A DNA stretch of 64,000 bases from JAGQKC01 sp965223675 (GCA_965223675.1 OZ245013.1:1674001-1738000); one strand, 5' to 3'. Counted from the stretch's first letter, positions 16,888 through 26,915 are shown. Numbers and translations are program-made. Notes: generated by a model from the letters alone, not told the origin.

Positions 16888-19164
16888 CTACTTCACAGCC
16901 TCGGATTCTGTCTGCTCAGTGAAAGTACTAGGAACTGGACGCAAAGGAATTTCAAAATGAAATATGGCCCCAATTTCTTGGTGGTTTTCAGCCCATATGA
17001 GTCCACCATGGGCCTCTACAATTTCTTGGCAAATAGCCAGTCCCAGACCGGTTCCACCAGCTCCGGTTTGGGTCGTGGTGCTCTGAACAAATTTATCAAA
17101 AATCGACAAGAGTTCGTTTTCTGGGATGCCAGGGCCTGTATCCCGGATCGTCACGCGTAGCCCCTGGACAGTCTCAACATCAGACCTTCGTCGTCCTGCG
17201 CACATGCTTGTTGGACGATATGACAAATGAATACAGCTCTTGAATGTCGTAAACTTGACAGCATTGGATACAAGATTCCACAACACTTGTGTGATTTGTT
17301 CTCGATCACACATCACTCGCGTCTCGTCGGACCAGTGATCGATCTCAAGTCTCACGTTTTTCTCTTGAAGTAACCCATCGATCTGCCTTTTGACAGAATC
17401 AATCAGTTCCTTGATGTCAACTTCTTCAAGATGTAAGTTCATTTTTCCGACTTCGAGTTTGGAAAGATCGAGGAGGTTATTGACTAACGATAAAAGACGT
17501 GTTCCGCTTTCTCGAATTTGCGTCACATAGGTCATCAACTTTTCCCGAGGTACACGATCGAATCGTTCAATCGCTAAGGAAGCAAAGCTTAAAATTGCAT
17601 GCATTGGCGTCCGTAATTCATGAGACATGTTCGCCAGAAAAATAGATTTGGCCTGATTGGCTTTTTCTGCCATCTCTTTCGCTTGCTGAAGATCTGAGGT
17701 TCGGGTTTTCACCATGTCTTCTAAGTGAGCCAAATGATGTTTCTGTACAAGTTGCGACTGTTTTCGTTCAGTAATGTCTTGAACACTCATCACATAGTTC
17801 CTCGACATTCCAGTCCCCTTCAGCGAAGTTGCGCTCTTCTTATCCGTGGAGTTCATTTGTAATTCCATCGGAAATTCTGATCCATCCTTACGACGCCCAC
17901 ACAATTCAATGGGTTGATCCGGCCTAGCATCAGACCACCATACATGCAGGTGAGAGTCTGATGGTTCATTTAACATTCGATAACGTTCAGGGATCAATCG
18001 GTCGATGGATTCTCCAACAAGCTCATGGTGAGTAAATTGAAATAACTGTTCAGCGATATGATTCATGAATTCAATACGGCCGCTCTCCGTGATCACAAGC
18101 ATGGCCACTGGTGATGCTTCAACAACAGCCTGAGACTGTTCCGCGGCACGCTGAAAGGCTTGCAAAGCTTCCTGTTCTTTTTCTTGAGCCCGGTGAATTT
18201 GCTGACGACTCCAAAGCAGTACTCCGAGTAATGGAATGAGAATTGACAGGCCTAACCAGAGAAGTTTCTGTTGCAACGCAAGCGCTGGTTCCACAACTTC
18301 GCTCATGTCTTGCCGAAGTAACACACCCCACTTGAAACCAGGTATTTCTGACAAACCCGTCAATTGTGAATAGCCTGTGAGGACCTCGACATCACGTCGG
18401 AGATGAGATTCCACCAGATACCCCGATCTCCCAGAAAACACCGCTACTGCTGATGGGAGGTTGAATAGACGAAGATTGATCTTACCGCTCTCTCCAAGGA
18501 TGGAATCAATCATCAGAATTCCATCCTGATTCAGCAACTGCCACTCAAAATTCGAGGCTTGTGAAATCTGTTGATGTAGAACTTGTGATTGATGTTCAAA
18601 TTCAGCAATTACATGAATGAGGGGCGCATAGGCGAACACGATACCGTGAAATACCTGTGTCTCATCTCGAGATACGAGCGGAGCGCCGATCATGACCGCC
18701 AATCTTTTATCACCCCAATATATGGGTTGAGCATCTTGCATTTGAATGGAGCGACTCTCACGAATTTTCTTAAATAATGGAAAGGTACTGATATCCTCTC
18801 CCAACATTGACTGCTCCGTACTCGCAGTGACACGTCCCTGTTTGTCAGTCACACCCAGTGCTTCATAAGAACTCCCATATGCTGTTTTAACAAGATTCAG
18901 GGTGTGAGTAATTACCGTCACATCCTCAACATTCCGGCTCACCATGCCAGATAACACCTTAATGTCGCCATGTCGTTCAAACAAAATCCGATCGATACGT
19001 TTTCCCAATGTTTGCGCGGTGGTAGCTAACACTTTTCCTTGTTGCTTAATCCTATCGTTTTTGACCCAATAGCCTGCCATCACACAGAGGATTGTAATCA
19101 GACTGACCAATGCAAAACTGCTCAGGGTAAACCACGGAATCGGTTTTTTTCTTGAAAAGATCAT
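16888..19164 (-). CDS. Cache-PAS sensor histidine kinase
   Basis: A 758-aa membrane kinase. TM1 is about 12-33, the periplasmic double-Cache-like sensor about 34-298, TM2 about 300-319, PAS about 340-470, then HisKA with H515 (FLANMSHELRTPMHA). The HATPase has NLVSNAVKF, DTGPGIPENE and GGTGLGLAICQEIVEAHGG. There is no receiver of its own. It follows the receiver-ATPase and receiver-PP2C genes, so their two receivers are likely targets (inference). The start of the sensor resembles that of the dCache chemoreceptor downstream, hinting at a shared ligand class. ATG at 19164 has only a weak ribosome site. Confidence 0.92.
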   Translation of the reverse strand: MIFSRKKPIPWFTLSSFALVSLITILCVMAGYWVKNDRIKQQGKVLATTAQTLGKRIDRILFERHGDIKVLSGMVSRNVEDVTVITHTLNLVKTAYGSSYEALGVTDKQGRVTASTEQSMLGEDISTFPLFKKIRESRSIQMQDAQPIYWGDKRLAVMIGAPLVSRDETQVFHGIVFAYAPLIHVIAEFEHQSQVLHQQISQASNFEWQLLNQDGILMIDSILGESGKINLRLFNLPSAVAVFSGRSGYLVESHLRRDVEVLTGYSQLTGLSEIPGFKWGVLLRQDMSEVVEPALALQQKLLWLGLSILIPLLGVLLWSRQQIHRAQEKEQEALQAFQRAAEQSQAVVEASPVAMLVITESGRIEFMNHIAEQLFQFTHHELVGESIDRLIPERYRMLNEPSDSHLHVWWSDARPDQPIELCGRRKDGSEFPMELQMNSTDKKSATSLKGTGMSRNYVMSVQDITERKQSQLVQKHHLAHLEDMVKTRTSDLQQAKEMAEKANQAKSIFLANMSHELRTPMHAILSFASLAIERFDRVPREKLMTYVTQIRESGTRLLSLVNNLLDLSKLEVGKMNLHLEEVDIKELIDSVKRQIDGLLQEKNVRLEIDHWSDETRVMCDREQITQVLWNLVSNAVKFTTFKSCIHLSYRPTSMCAGRRRSDVETVQGLRVTIRDTGPGIPENELLSIFDKFVQSTTTQTGAGGTGLGLAICQEIVEAHGGLIWAENHQEIGAIFHFEIPLRPVPSTFTEQTESEAVK

Positions 19165-19345
19165 AGCGACATTGTCTTCACATGTTGCTCATACGTATTG
19201 AATGTATTTCAAGAATCCGGCAAGACGCATGTGACGAACGAAACCGTAAAACACCAACAATCAGGAGGGATGAATCACACGGGAAAAGCAAAAGATCAGG
19301 TGCAAGAAGAAGAAAGATACGCCGTGGATTCTGACGGTTTACTGA

Positions 19346-20257
19346 TTACAACTCACCCGTTGGTGTGCGAACCACACAGAGCACCTCACTTCCAATCCCA
19401 CGATATTCAAGACGGTCAAAGCACAAAGCTTTAGCCATGGCAATTCCACGTCCATGGCTGGCGAGAGCCAGATCGGGACTAAAGTTTTCAAATTTTTTCC
19501 AGTCAAAACCATTTCCTTGGTCGGTGATGACCACATGAATTTCTGCTTCGTATCGTTTGAATTTCACTTCGACAAACTTTTTTGCGTGTTCTGCTTGTTC
19601 AAGACGACGACGTATTTCTTCTTCCCATTGGCTTTCTTCTTGAAGAAGTGTCTTCTCTTCATACGTAATTTGCAAATTCCCATGTTCGACGGCGTTCACC
19701 AGAAGATCATTGAATCCCATCACCACTTTTTCAGGCTCCGGACAGGCACTCGCTAGCATCACCGCAAGGTCATGTACCTCTTCAAGAGTTCTGACGTTAA
19801 ACACCGCACTTTGCAAATAATCGATAGACCGTGATTGTCGTTCAAGATCTTCTTGGACCTGTTGAAGTCGTATAGCCTTTCGGACGGCCGCTCCAACCAC
19901 TTCGAGGAGCATCTCTTGCGTGTACGGTTTTGTGAGATAGTAGTAAACTCCAGCTTCGATTCCCTCACGAATCTGCATTGGAGAGCCAGCTGCGGTTTGC
20001 ATGATCACTGGAATAGTCCTGAGTTCTTTATCTTCTTGCATTTTCGCTAACACGGCCATGCCATCCATTTTGGGCATCATGCGATCAAGCAGCACGGCAT
20101 GAAATGTCGTTCCATATGATTTTAAAAATTCCATCGCTTCGCAACCATCCACTGCCTCAGCAAACGCATATCCTTGATCCTCCAGGTATTCCACCAAGAT
20201 TTGACGATTCACATGATCATCATCCACGATGAGTATTCGCAAAAAATCGTTAGACAT
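19346..20257 (-). CDS. Response regulator fused to a SpoIIAB/RsbW-type ATPase
   Basis: A 303-aa protein. The receiver (about 5-125) has D58 in LLDRMMPKMDG and Lys in TKPYT. The C-terminal GHKL domain has an N-box FNDLLVNAVEHGN and a G1 box DQGNGFDW, with about 45 charged residues between them, as is usual in this fused family. RsbW-type ATPases phosphorylate a STAS partner and bind a sigma or anti-sigma target. A phosphatase gene ends three bases upstream and a STAS gene lies downstream. Receiver phosphorylation probably switches the kinase (inference). The start is ATG after ggataacca. Confidence 0.9.
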   Translation of the reverse strand: MSNDFLRILIVDDDHVNRQILVEYLEDQGYAFAEAVDGCEAMEFLKSYGTTFHAVLLDRMMPKMDGMAVLAKMQEDKELRTIPVIMQTAAGSPMQIREGIEAGVYYYLTKPYTQEMLLEVVGAAVRKAIRLQQVQEDLERQSRSIDYLQSAVFNVRTLEEVHDLAVMLASACPEPEKVVMGFNDLLVNAVEHGNLQITYEEKTLLQEESQWEEEIRRRLEQAEHAKKFVEVKFKRYEAEIHVVITDQGNGFDWKKFENFSPDLALASHGRGIAMAKALCFDRLEYRGIGSEVLCVVRTPTGEL

Positions 20258-20260
20258 TGG

Positions 20261-21505
20261 TTATCCTTTACTACCCTCCAGCATTTGAAGCACATCAACG
20301 CCAATTATGGCGACGTCGTCTCCAAAGGTCTCTTGTCTCTGCCAATCTTGGCTTTGCTGAATAACCCAAGACAATGCTTCATCCAAGGATTTCTCATGCA
20401 CACTATGACACGCTCCTTGAAGCCCCTTTTGCCCCCACATCTTGCCTTCAGGATTCATCACTTCGTAGAGACCATCAGTGAAAAGATAAAGCCGATCGCC
20501 TTTTGATAAGGTACAGTGTTGTGTTCGATATGCCTGACCAAGCCCAAATCCAACCGGCCAGGTATTCGCACTCAACACCATATTTCCCCCATGGTTTCTG
20601 GTCAAAATCGCACCAGGATGCCCTGCACTCGCATACCGAAGTTCTCCGGTTTTCAGATGCAGTGTCCCAACCCAAATCGTAAAATATTCACCTTGATCCG
20701 TGAGTGGATTTTCTTCGTTAAGGCGCTGAACAATTTCACCGGGGTCATACGATGGATGCCGCCTCGCCATATGCTCATCACGAAACGTCATCGCAAGAGA
20801 TACTGCACGAAGCGATGGACCAATTCCGTGACCGGACATATCCAAGACCATAAGCCCAAGGTACTCCTCTCCCCATCTTGTCACTTGAAACAAATCACCA
20901 CCTAGTCTGGCCGAAGGTCGATATTCCCATGCGAGGTTGACTTGCGGAACAATGTTCCCCGGCGGTGGGAACAGCGACAAGACAAACTCACTTGCCGATT
21001 GCAATTCAGCCTCGATCTCTGCTTTTTGTTGTGAGATGACCTCATGAGAGTACCCCAAACTCTCGATGAGTTGGCGCGTACGCAGTCCAGCTTTCACTCG
21101 TGCGTTAATTTCCTCTTCCGATGCAGATTTCGTTAAGAAATCGTTGGCCCCTCTGGCAAGCCCTTCCGCAATCTGTGCGGGCTGATCGAACGCTGTCATT
21201 AGAATCAAATACAAAGAGTGCCATCGCTCATCTTCACGTATCGCGTCACACAGTGCCAACCCGTCCATCTCAGGCATCATCCAGTCCGTGATGATGAGAT
21301 CAACGATTTCAGTCTCTAAGACGTTTAAGGCCTGCTTTCCGTGCTCAGCAGTCAGGATGTGATAGCCTAACTTTTCGAGTCGTCGTTTGCTCACCATTCG
21401 AACGACTTTCTCATCTTCGACAAGCAAAATCGTGGCACGATCCTTCGGCGCTTCCTGTTCTCCACTGACGGCCAATAATGTGATGTTTTTTGGACTATGA
21501 CTCAT
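20261..21505 (-). CDS. Response regulator fused to a SpoIIE/RsbU-type PP2C phosphatase
   Basis: A 414-aa protein. The receiver (about 25-145) has D74 in IITDWMMPEMDG and Lys in TKSAS. A coiled linker leads to a PP2C domain with the metal-site motifs ARLGGDLFQ, LDMSGHGIG, FTDGLYE and FGDDVAIIGVD. It should dephosphorylate the STAS protein downstream (inference). The frame opens at GTG 21598, but ATG at 21505 gives a normal receiver N-terminus. Neither start has a strong ribosome site, so the start is uncertain. Three 10-base repeats lie about 125 bases upstream, and fliA lies upstream of those. Confidence 0.9.
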   Translation of the reverse strand: MSHSPKNITLLAVSGEQEAPKDRATILLVEDEKVVRMVSKRRLEKLGYHILTAEHGKQALNVLETEIVDLIITDWMMPEMDGLALCDAIREDERWHSLYLILMTAFDQPAQIAEGLARGANDFLTKSASEEEINARVKAGLRTRQLIESLGYSHEVISQQKAEIEAELQSASEFVLSLFPPPGNIVPQVNLAWEYRPSARLGGDLFQVTRWGEEYLGLMVLDMSGHGIGPSLRAVSLAMTFRDEHMARRHPSYDPGEIVQRLNEENPLTDQGEYFTIWVGTLHLKTGELRYASAGHPGAILTRNHGGNMVLSANTWPVGFGLGQAYRTQHCTLSKGDRLYLFTDGLYEVMNPEGKMWGQKGLQGACHSVHEKSLDEALSWVIQQSQDWQRQETFGDDVAIIGVDVLQMLEGSKG

Positions 21506-21630
21506 TCGAGTTTCTGTCGTTCTTCCCAAGCGGTCAATCTTAGAATCTGCAATTATTCCTTTTTGGCATTCTTCAACTTCATGACGATCGACACACACGT
21601 CGTCTTAGGAACATAGCTCCTATTCATTGT

Positions 21631-21660
21631 CTTTTCGGTAGTTTTCGGTAGTTTTCGGTA
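21631..21660 (-). repeat. Three phased 10-base repeats upstream of the PP2C regulator
   Basis: On the minus strand TACCGAAAAC occurs twice exactly and a third time as TACCGAAAAG. A period of one helical turn, in the gap between fliA and the phosphatase gene, fits a multimeric protein-binding site or an A-tract bend. Confidence 0.8.
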
Positions 21661-21771
21661 TGAACTGGAGAGAGGACTTTCAGACTCGTGTGGCTTGAGA
21701 GTTCTGCAATAGCATGAATACGCAGTAGTATGTGAGAAAGACTCGCCTTGCCATCAAACGAATTTTGACGA

Positions 21772-22551
21772 TCAGCGAGATAATCGATTATGGAGATGAG
21801 CTTTGAGCCGTATCATGGCCTGGGCATGGAGTTGGCAGATTCGTGACTCCGTGACACTCAATGTGGCTCCAATTTCCTTCATGGTTAACTCTTCAAAATA
21901 GTACAGCGTCAATACTAAGCGCTGTCGCTCAGGGAGTCGATCAATCGCTTCGGCTAATACTTTTCTCGTATCTTCTGAAAGAAGTGATTCCAATGGGTTC
22001 GGCTGATCTCGATCGGCCAAGGCATCCAGTATCGGATGGGAGTCATCATCATTGCTTCCTAAATCGTCCAGGCTCAAGACGACAGACCCTTTGGCTTGCA
22101 AAAGGGTCTCATCCACCTCTTCCGTTGCGATACCCAGCTCATTGGCTAACTCCGCTTCGGTTGGTGGCCGACCTTTTCTCTTTGTGTATTCATTCGCGGC
22201 ATGTTGGATTTTTCCGATACGCTCCCGCATCGACCGTGGCACCCAATCCATCGCACGAATTTCATCTAACATCGCTCCACGAATTCGAAATTCTGCATAG
22301 GTTCGAAACTTGATTTCTCGCGAAGGATCAAATTTCGTGATGGCATCAAGTAATCCCACAGTCCCAGCACTGATCAAATCTTCAACATTGAGTCCACTTG
22401 ATACGCGCATGGCTAAGCGTAACGCCATATACTTGATGACCGGCACAAAGTCTTGGATAAGTTGTTCACGTTCATCTGTTTTTAAGATCATCTTTGTCGG
22501 AATCGATGGCTTTGTTTTCACCGGTGTTTTTTCGACAGTTGCACGCTTCAT
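21772..22551 (-). CDS. fliA: Flagellar sigma factor FliA (sigma-28)
   Basis: A 259-aa sigma factor of the FliA/WhiG group. Region 2 has YMALRLAMRV, GTVGLLDAITKFDPSR and KFRTYAEFRIRGAMLDEIRAMD; region 3 follows; region 4 has RLVLTLYYFEELTMKEIG and the helix-turn-helix TESRICQLHAQA. It directs late flagellar and chemotaxis genes, and one good sigma-28 promoter is visible at 16802-16828. The ATG overlaps the flhG stop as ATGA, showing translational coupling. It is last in the fliL-to-fliA run. No FlgM gene is visible in the window. Confidence 0.97.
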   Translation of the reverse strand: MKRATVEKTPVKTKPSIPTKMILKTDEREQLIQDFVPVIKYMALRLAMRVSSGLNVEDLISAGTVGLLDAITKFDPSREIKFRTYAEFRIRGAMLDEIRAMDWVPRSMRERIGKIQHAANEYTKRKGRPPTEAELANELGIATEEVDETLLQAKGSVVLSLDDLGSNDDDSHPILDALADRDQPNPLESLLSEDTRKVLAEAIDRLPERQRLVLTLYYFEELTMKEIGATLSVTESRICQLHAQAMIRLKAHLHNRLSR

Positions 22552-23489
22552 GCTGTTTTCCCCATTTCTTCATGTATCGATCCAAGACCCGCCGCGCCGA
22601 ACAATTGATAACCGCCTTTAAGTGGATGCTCACTCTTCCATTGTCCAAGCTTCGCTCCAACTCGTGTTAATGCTCGACTTGCTGTCGCCCGAGGAAACGC
22701 TATAAGCACTGGACGTTGCTGAGAGACGGCAAGAGGAACGCAGTCATCAAAGGGTATCGATCCCACATAATCTAATGAGACATTCAGAAACCGATCGGTG
22801 ACCAAACTCAATTTCCTAAAAACTTCCGTCCCTTCTTGAGGCTTTCGCGCCATATTGACGAGAAGACGAAATTGTCGCTGTTGATGCCGGGTTGAAAGTA
22901 TCTTGATGAGCGCATAGGCATCCGTTAATGATCCAGGTTCAGGCGAAACAACAATCATCGTGTCATGGGCCACGATGCTGAAGTAGAGGACATTAGAAGA
23001 TATCCCCGCTGCGCAATCAATAATCAAAAGATCCGGAGCATGATCCAATTGTAAAAATCCTGTTTGCAGCCGCAATTGTTGTTCATACGTCAAATTCGAC
23101 AGTTCTTGTATGCCAGATGCCGCTGGGAGAATCCCAATGCCTTCAGGTCCCTTCACAATCACTTCGTCTAACGTACGATCCCCAGAAAAGACATCTTCAA
23201 TCGTATGGGTGGGAGCCAACCCCAACAGAATATCGACATTTCCCAGAGCCAAATCAGCATCCATCACCAACACTTCCCGGCCTTGTCTTGCACAAGCGAC
23301 GGCTAAATTCGTCACGACATTGGTTTTGCCGACACCACCTTTGCCGGAACTGACAGCCACGACCTGTACGGGGCGATGATGAGAGACATCTGACTGCAGC
23401 ACAGCTCGTAACCCACTGGCTTGATCAATAACTGGCTTGAGTCTGGGCGTTCTATTGGGCATTCTGAGTTGGGAGGTCGGATCAATCAC
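22548..23489 (-). CDS. flhG: Flagellar number regulator FlhG (FleN/YlxH), MinD-like ATPase
   Basis: A 313-aa ParA/MinD-type ATPase. The deviant Walker A is SSGKGGVGKTNVVTN, with MDADLALGNVDILLG and LIIDCAAGIS further on. It controls flagellar number and placement with FlhF and in some bacteria restrains the FleQ-type master regulator. GTG at 23489 overlaps the flhF stop as GTGA, and its own stop overlaps fliA as ATGA, so three genes are translationally coupled. An N-terminal extension before the P-loop (about 45 residues, MIDPTSQLR) may be the FlhF-activating region. Confidence 0.96.
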   Translation of the reverse strand: MIDPTSQLRMPNRTPRLKPVIDQASGLRAVLQSDVSHHRPVQVVAVSSGKGGVGKTNVVTNLAVACARQGREVLVMDADLALGNVDILLGLAPTHTIEDVFSGDRTLDEVIVKGPEGIGILPAASGIQELSNLTYEQQLRLQTGFLQLDHAPDLLIIDCAAGISSNVLYFSIVAHDTMIVVSPEPGSLTDAYALIKILSTRHQQRQFRLLVNMARKPQEGTEVFRKLSLVTDRFLNVSLDYVGSIPFDDCVPLAVSQQRPVLIAFPRATASRALTRVGAKLGQWKSEHPLKGGYQLFGAAGLGSIHEEMGKTA

Positions 23490-24826
23490 GAAGAGACTCC
23501 TAACAATGTAGAGTGTTCTATTGATGTCTGTTGGAAGCGAGCATTCATTAATGCAATCATGCGTTGACTCGTTGCTAACTCCAGATCTTCTGGCACACGC
23601 TGCCCCATTGACAAGTAGGAAAGTGGTAATCCCGTATGGTGGAGAAGATTGAACAATTTTCCATAATCCGCCACTTCATCGAGTTTGGTGAACACTAATC
23701 GATGAATCGAGATGGTTCGATGTTGCTGAATCACATCATGAAGGACCGATTCCGTTGTTGGTGCCGCCAAGACCAAATGAGTTTCAATCTTATGATGCCG
23801 TTGTGCAATCGCCTTCAATTCTTCTTGCCCTGTTCGATCTCGAGGACTTCGTCCTGCTGTATCGATCAGAATTAACTCTGCATCGTGATGCCGATTGATA
23901 CAGGCCGTTAGGTCATCAGGAGACATGGCCACCTCTAAGGGTAGCTTCAAGATTTTCGCAAAGACTCGAAGCTGTTCTACGGCCGCAACTCGATAGGTAT
24001 CGAGTGTAATCAACACCGTTTTGCGTGGCGGCGTTGCTTGAGTTGCCATGCTCGCAAGCTTCGCGACCGTCGTCGTTTTTCCAACTCCTGTCGGACCAAC
24101 TAACATGACGACCTTCTGGAAGCCGCCAGTCGGCAACAACGAGCCGGACACCGAAATCGATTGTTCCATTCGTTCCTGTAAGATCTCTCGCACAACGTCT
24201 TTATCTTGGATCCCCACCGTACCCAGAGTTTCGACGACTGCTCGAAGCAGTTCATGGGCCAATTGAGGTTGAATCCCTTGAGACACAAGTCCTTCGTACT
24301 CTGATGTTAAATGGCCAGGCAACGCGTCGACTTGTTTCCGCATACGATCCCCTAAAGCTTCTCCTACGATAATCCGCAGACCTTCGAGTTCCTGACGAAG
24401 TGGTCTAACAACGGCTTCAGGGTCCTTACGCTCCTCTCTCAATCGTTTCAGCTCTTCTTGGACAGCCGTTAATTGTTCAGTGAAGGGATCTAACATGGTG
24501 GCCATACGAAGTTGTTCTTGAAAATTATCGCGTGTCGTCCTCTCCGAAACTCGCTCTTCATGAGGAGAAACATCGCGACGTTCAGGTTCAGCCTCCTGAT
24601 GAGCTCTTGCGACCTGTTCCAATATCGCGGTCTCTGTCTTTTTCTTGTTTTGCTTTCGATCCACTGCCGCTGTCACCTCAACCACGGGTTGACTCAGTAA
24701 TCCAAAGAGCCCACCACCTTTATGCACACGACGAGTCGACACAATGACCGCCTCTGGTCCTAACTCAGCTTTAACCGACTGAAGAGCTCCTTGCAATGTT
24801 AGTGCTTCAAACCGTTTCAGCTTCAT
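23486..24826 (-). CDS. flhF: Flagellar SRP-like GTPase FlhF
   Basis: A 446-aa protein of the SRP GTPase family that sets the flagellar assembly site. An N-terminal basic region (MKLKRFEALTLQGALQSVKAELG) and charged linker precede the N and G domains. The P-loop is LVGPTGVGKTTTVAKLA; LITLDTYRVAAVEQL, LIDTAGRSPRD and FTKLDEVADYG follow. The ATG at 24826 overlaps the last 20 bases of flhA, so the two are coupled. Confidence 0.97.
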   Translation of the reverse strand: MKLKRFEALTLQGALQSVKAELGPEAVIVSTRRVHKGGGLFGLLSQPVVEVTAAVDRKQNKKKTETAILEQVARAHQEAEPERRDVSPHEERVSERTTRDNFQEQLRMATMLDPFTEQLTAVQEELKRLREERKDPEAVVRPLRQELEGLRIIVGEALGDRMRKQVDALPGHLTSEYEGLVSQGIQPQLAHELLRAVVETLGTVGIQDKDVVREILQERMEQSISVSGSLLPTGGFQKVVMLVGPTGVGKTTTVAKLASMATQATPPRKTVLITLDTYRVAAVEQLRVFAKILKLPLEVAMSPDDLTACINRHHDAELILIDTAGRSPRDRTGQEELKAIAQRHHKIETHLVLAAPTTESVLHDVIQQHRTISIHRLVFTKLDEVADYGKLFNLLHHTGLPLSYLSMGQRVPEDLELATSQRMIALMNARFQQTSIEHSTLLGVSS

Positions 24827-26915
24827 GTGGTAACCTCACAACTTCGATGGCTTGAATTTTGGCCTTCCCATCTATCTCATTTGGAGAGAGTACGGCCAAG
24901 GTCTGTAATCCCGGAGAGATCATCTTATACACATAGCTCCGGATGGCCTGAGAACAAAGCACAATCGGTTGGTAGCCTTGACTGACGGTTCGCTCAATCG
25001 CGGTCCTGACCGATTCTAAAAACTGGTTCATAAATGACGGAGAAATATTGGGAAGGCCTCCCTGGCCAGGACTCACCGCTTCCGCCAACCGGCGATCCAA
25101 TATCGGTTCTAAGCTAATCACATGAACCAGTCCGTCGGGTGTGGCATACTGGTTGGTGATCGTTCTAGATAAATTTTGCCGGGCATATTCTGTCAACAAA
25201 TCTGGATCTTTGGTCTGAAGGGAATAATCGGCTACCGATTCGAGAATTGTCCGTAAATCACGGATCGACACTCGTTCACGTAATAGATTACGAAGGATTC
25301 TCACGACAGCTCCCAGAGACAATTGTGTCGGAATGAGGTCATCGACAACCTTTGGATACATCTTAGCGAGATTATCCAGCAAGTTCTGGACCTCTTGGCG
25401 ACCTAGTATTTCATGCCCACTTGTTCTGATGATTTCTGTCAGATGCGTGGCAATCACCGCAGCGCCGTCGACGACCGTATATCCATCCATTTGAGCCCGC
25501 TCTTTCTCTTGGGGAGGTATCCACAAAGCAGGTAAGCCAAAGCATGGATCTTTGCCTGGCTTGCCTTCGATACCCTTTTTGGCCGAACCGGGGTTAATGG
25601 CGAGAAGGTGTCGAGGAACGAGTTCCCCCTTTGCCACCTGGACGCCTTTCAATAACACACTATACTCATGTGGCTTTAATTGCAGGTTATCTCGGATATG
25701 AACTGATGGGACGACGAATCCAAGATCCTGAGCTGTTTGTCGACGAATGGCCCGCACACGATCCAAGAGTTCTCCTCCTTGCGCCGTATCGACTAAAGAG
25801 ACCAGACCATAGCCTACATGCAATTCCAACAAGTCGGGAGGTGTCACCGTATCGACAGATTCCGCTTCTGCGGCTGGCGGTTTTTTGGCATCGGGTGTGG
25901 TGAGTTTTGGCATTTCTTCTTCGGCCATCTTTTTATGCCACAACACATACGCTAATCCACCCGCTAGAGCTCCCAACAACAAAAACGCAATATGTGGAAG
26001 GCCTGGAATAATTCCAAGAAACACAAAAATTCCGGATACGACGGCAAGAAGGTTAGGATTAAAAAAGATCTGTTCGGTCAAATCACGCCCCAGACTTGTT
26101 TGCGTACTCACACGCGTGATGATGATACCGGCAGCTGTCGACATAATCAGTGCGGGCACTTGGGCCACGACGGCATCACCAACCGTGAGTAACGTAAAGG
26201 TCTGTGCAGCTTGCGTGAAGGACATCCCATGATCTAACACTCCAATCGCGAGTCCCCCAAGAATATTGATTAAGATAATGAGCAATGCGGCAACAGCATC
26301 GCCTCGCACGAATTTACTGGAACCATCCATAGATCCGTAAAAGTCCGCTTCTTGTGCGATGAGTTCTCGGCGTTTTCTAGCTTCTGTTTCATCAATTATC
26401 CCGGCATTGAGGTCGGCATCAATACTCATTTGTCGTCCAGGCATAGCATCTAAGGTGAATCGGGCGGCCACCTCTGCGATCCGACCGGCTCCTTTGGTAA
26501 TCACGACAAAGTTAATGATGACAAGAATGGAAAAGACCACGAGCCCTACGGCAAAGTTTCCGCCGACCACAAATTCTCCAAATGCACGTATGACTTCTCC
26601 TGCTGAATCAGTTCCTTCATGACCGTTCAGGAGAATGACACGAGTCGATGCGATATTGAGAGCCAAGCGAAATAAGGTGCCAAGGAGGAGCACAGAAGGA
26701 AACACTGAAAAATCAGCAGGTCTACCTGCATGCATCGTGACAAGTAAGATCAAAATAGCGATCGTCAAACTGAACGACAGAAAGACATCAAGGAGGAATG
26801 AGGGAAGTGGCAACAGCATGATCAGGAGAATTCCTACGACTCCCACTGGGAGCAACATATCTCCGTAATGTGAAGGCATCAGCTGGGCCTTCAATGCTTT
26901 TGTGTCAATCGCCAT
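24807..26915 (-). CDS. flhA: Flagellar export gate protein FlhA
   Basis: A 702-aa core component of the flagellar type III export gate. The N-terminal half has about eight membrane segments with the conserved FHIPEP region around KGAGRIAEVAARFTLDAMPG and MDGSSKFVRGDAVA. The cytoplasmic C-terminal half (from about 345) binds chaperone-substrate complexes and includes VVDGAAVIATHLTEIIR. It is followed by flhF with a 20-base overlap and lies 136 bases downstream of the flhB stop. Confidence 0.98.
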   Translation of the reverse strand: MAIDTKALKAQLMPSHYGDMLLPVGVVGILLIMLLPLPSFLLDVFLSFSLTIAILILLVTMHAGRPADFSVFPSVLLLGTLFRLALNIASTRVILLNGHEGTDSAGEVIRAFGEFVVGGNFAVGLVVFSILVIINFVVITKGAGRIAEVAARFTLDAMPGRQMSIDADLNAGIIDETEARKRRELIAQEADFYGSMDGSSKFVRGDAVAALLIILINILGGLAIGVLDHGMSFTQAAQTFTLLTVGDAVVAQVPALIMSTAAGIIITRVSTQTSLGRDLTEQIFFNPNLLAVVSGIFVFLGIIPGLPHIAFLLLGALAGGLAYVLWHKKMAEEEMPKLTTPDAKKPPAAEAESVDTVTPPDLLELHVGYGLVSLVDTAQGGELLDRVRAIRRQTAQDLGFVVPSVHIRDNLQLKPHEYSVLLKGVQVAKGELVPRHLLAINPGSAKKGIEGKPGKDPCFGLPALWIPPQEKERAQMDGYTVVDGAAVIATHLTEIIRTSGHEILGRQEVQNLLDNLAKMYPKVVDDLIPTQLSLGAVVRILRNLLRERVSIRDLRTILESVADYSLQTKDPDLLTEYARQNLSRTITNQYATPDGLVHVISLEPILDRRLAEAVSPGQGGLPNISPSFMNQFLESVRTAIERTVSQGYQPIVLCSQAIRSYVYKMISPGLQTLAVLSPNEIDGKAKIQAIEVVRLPHEAETV

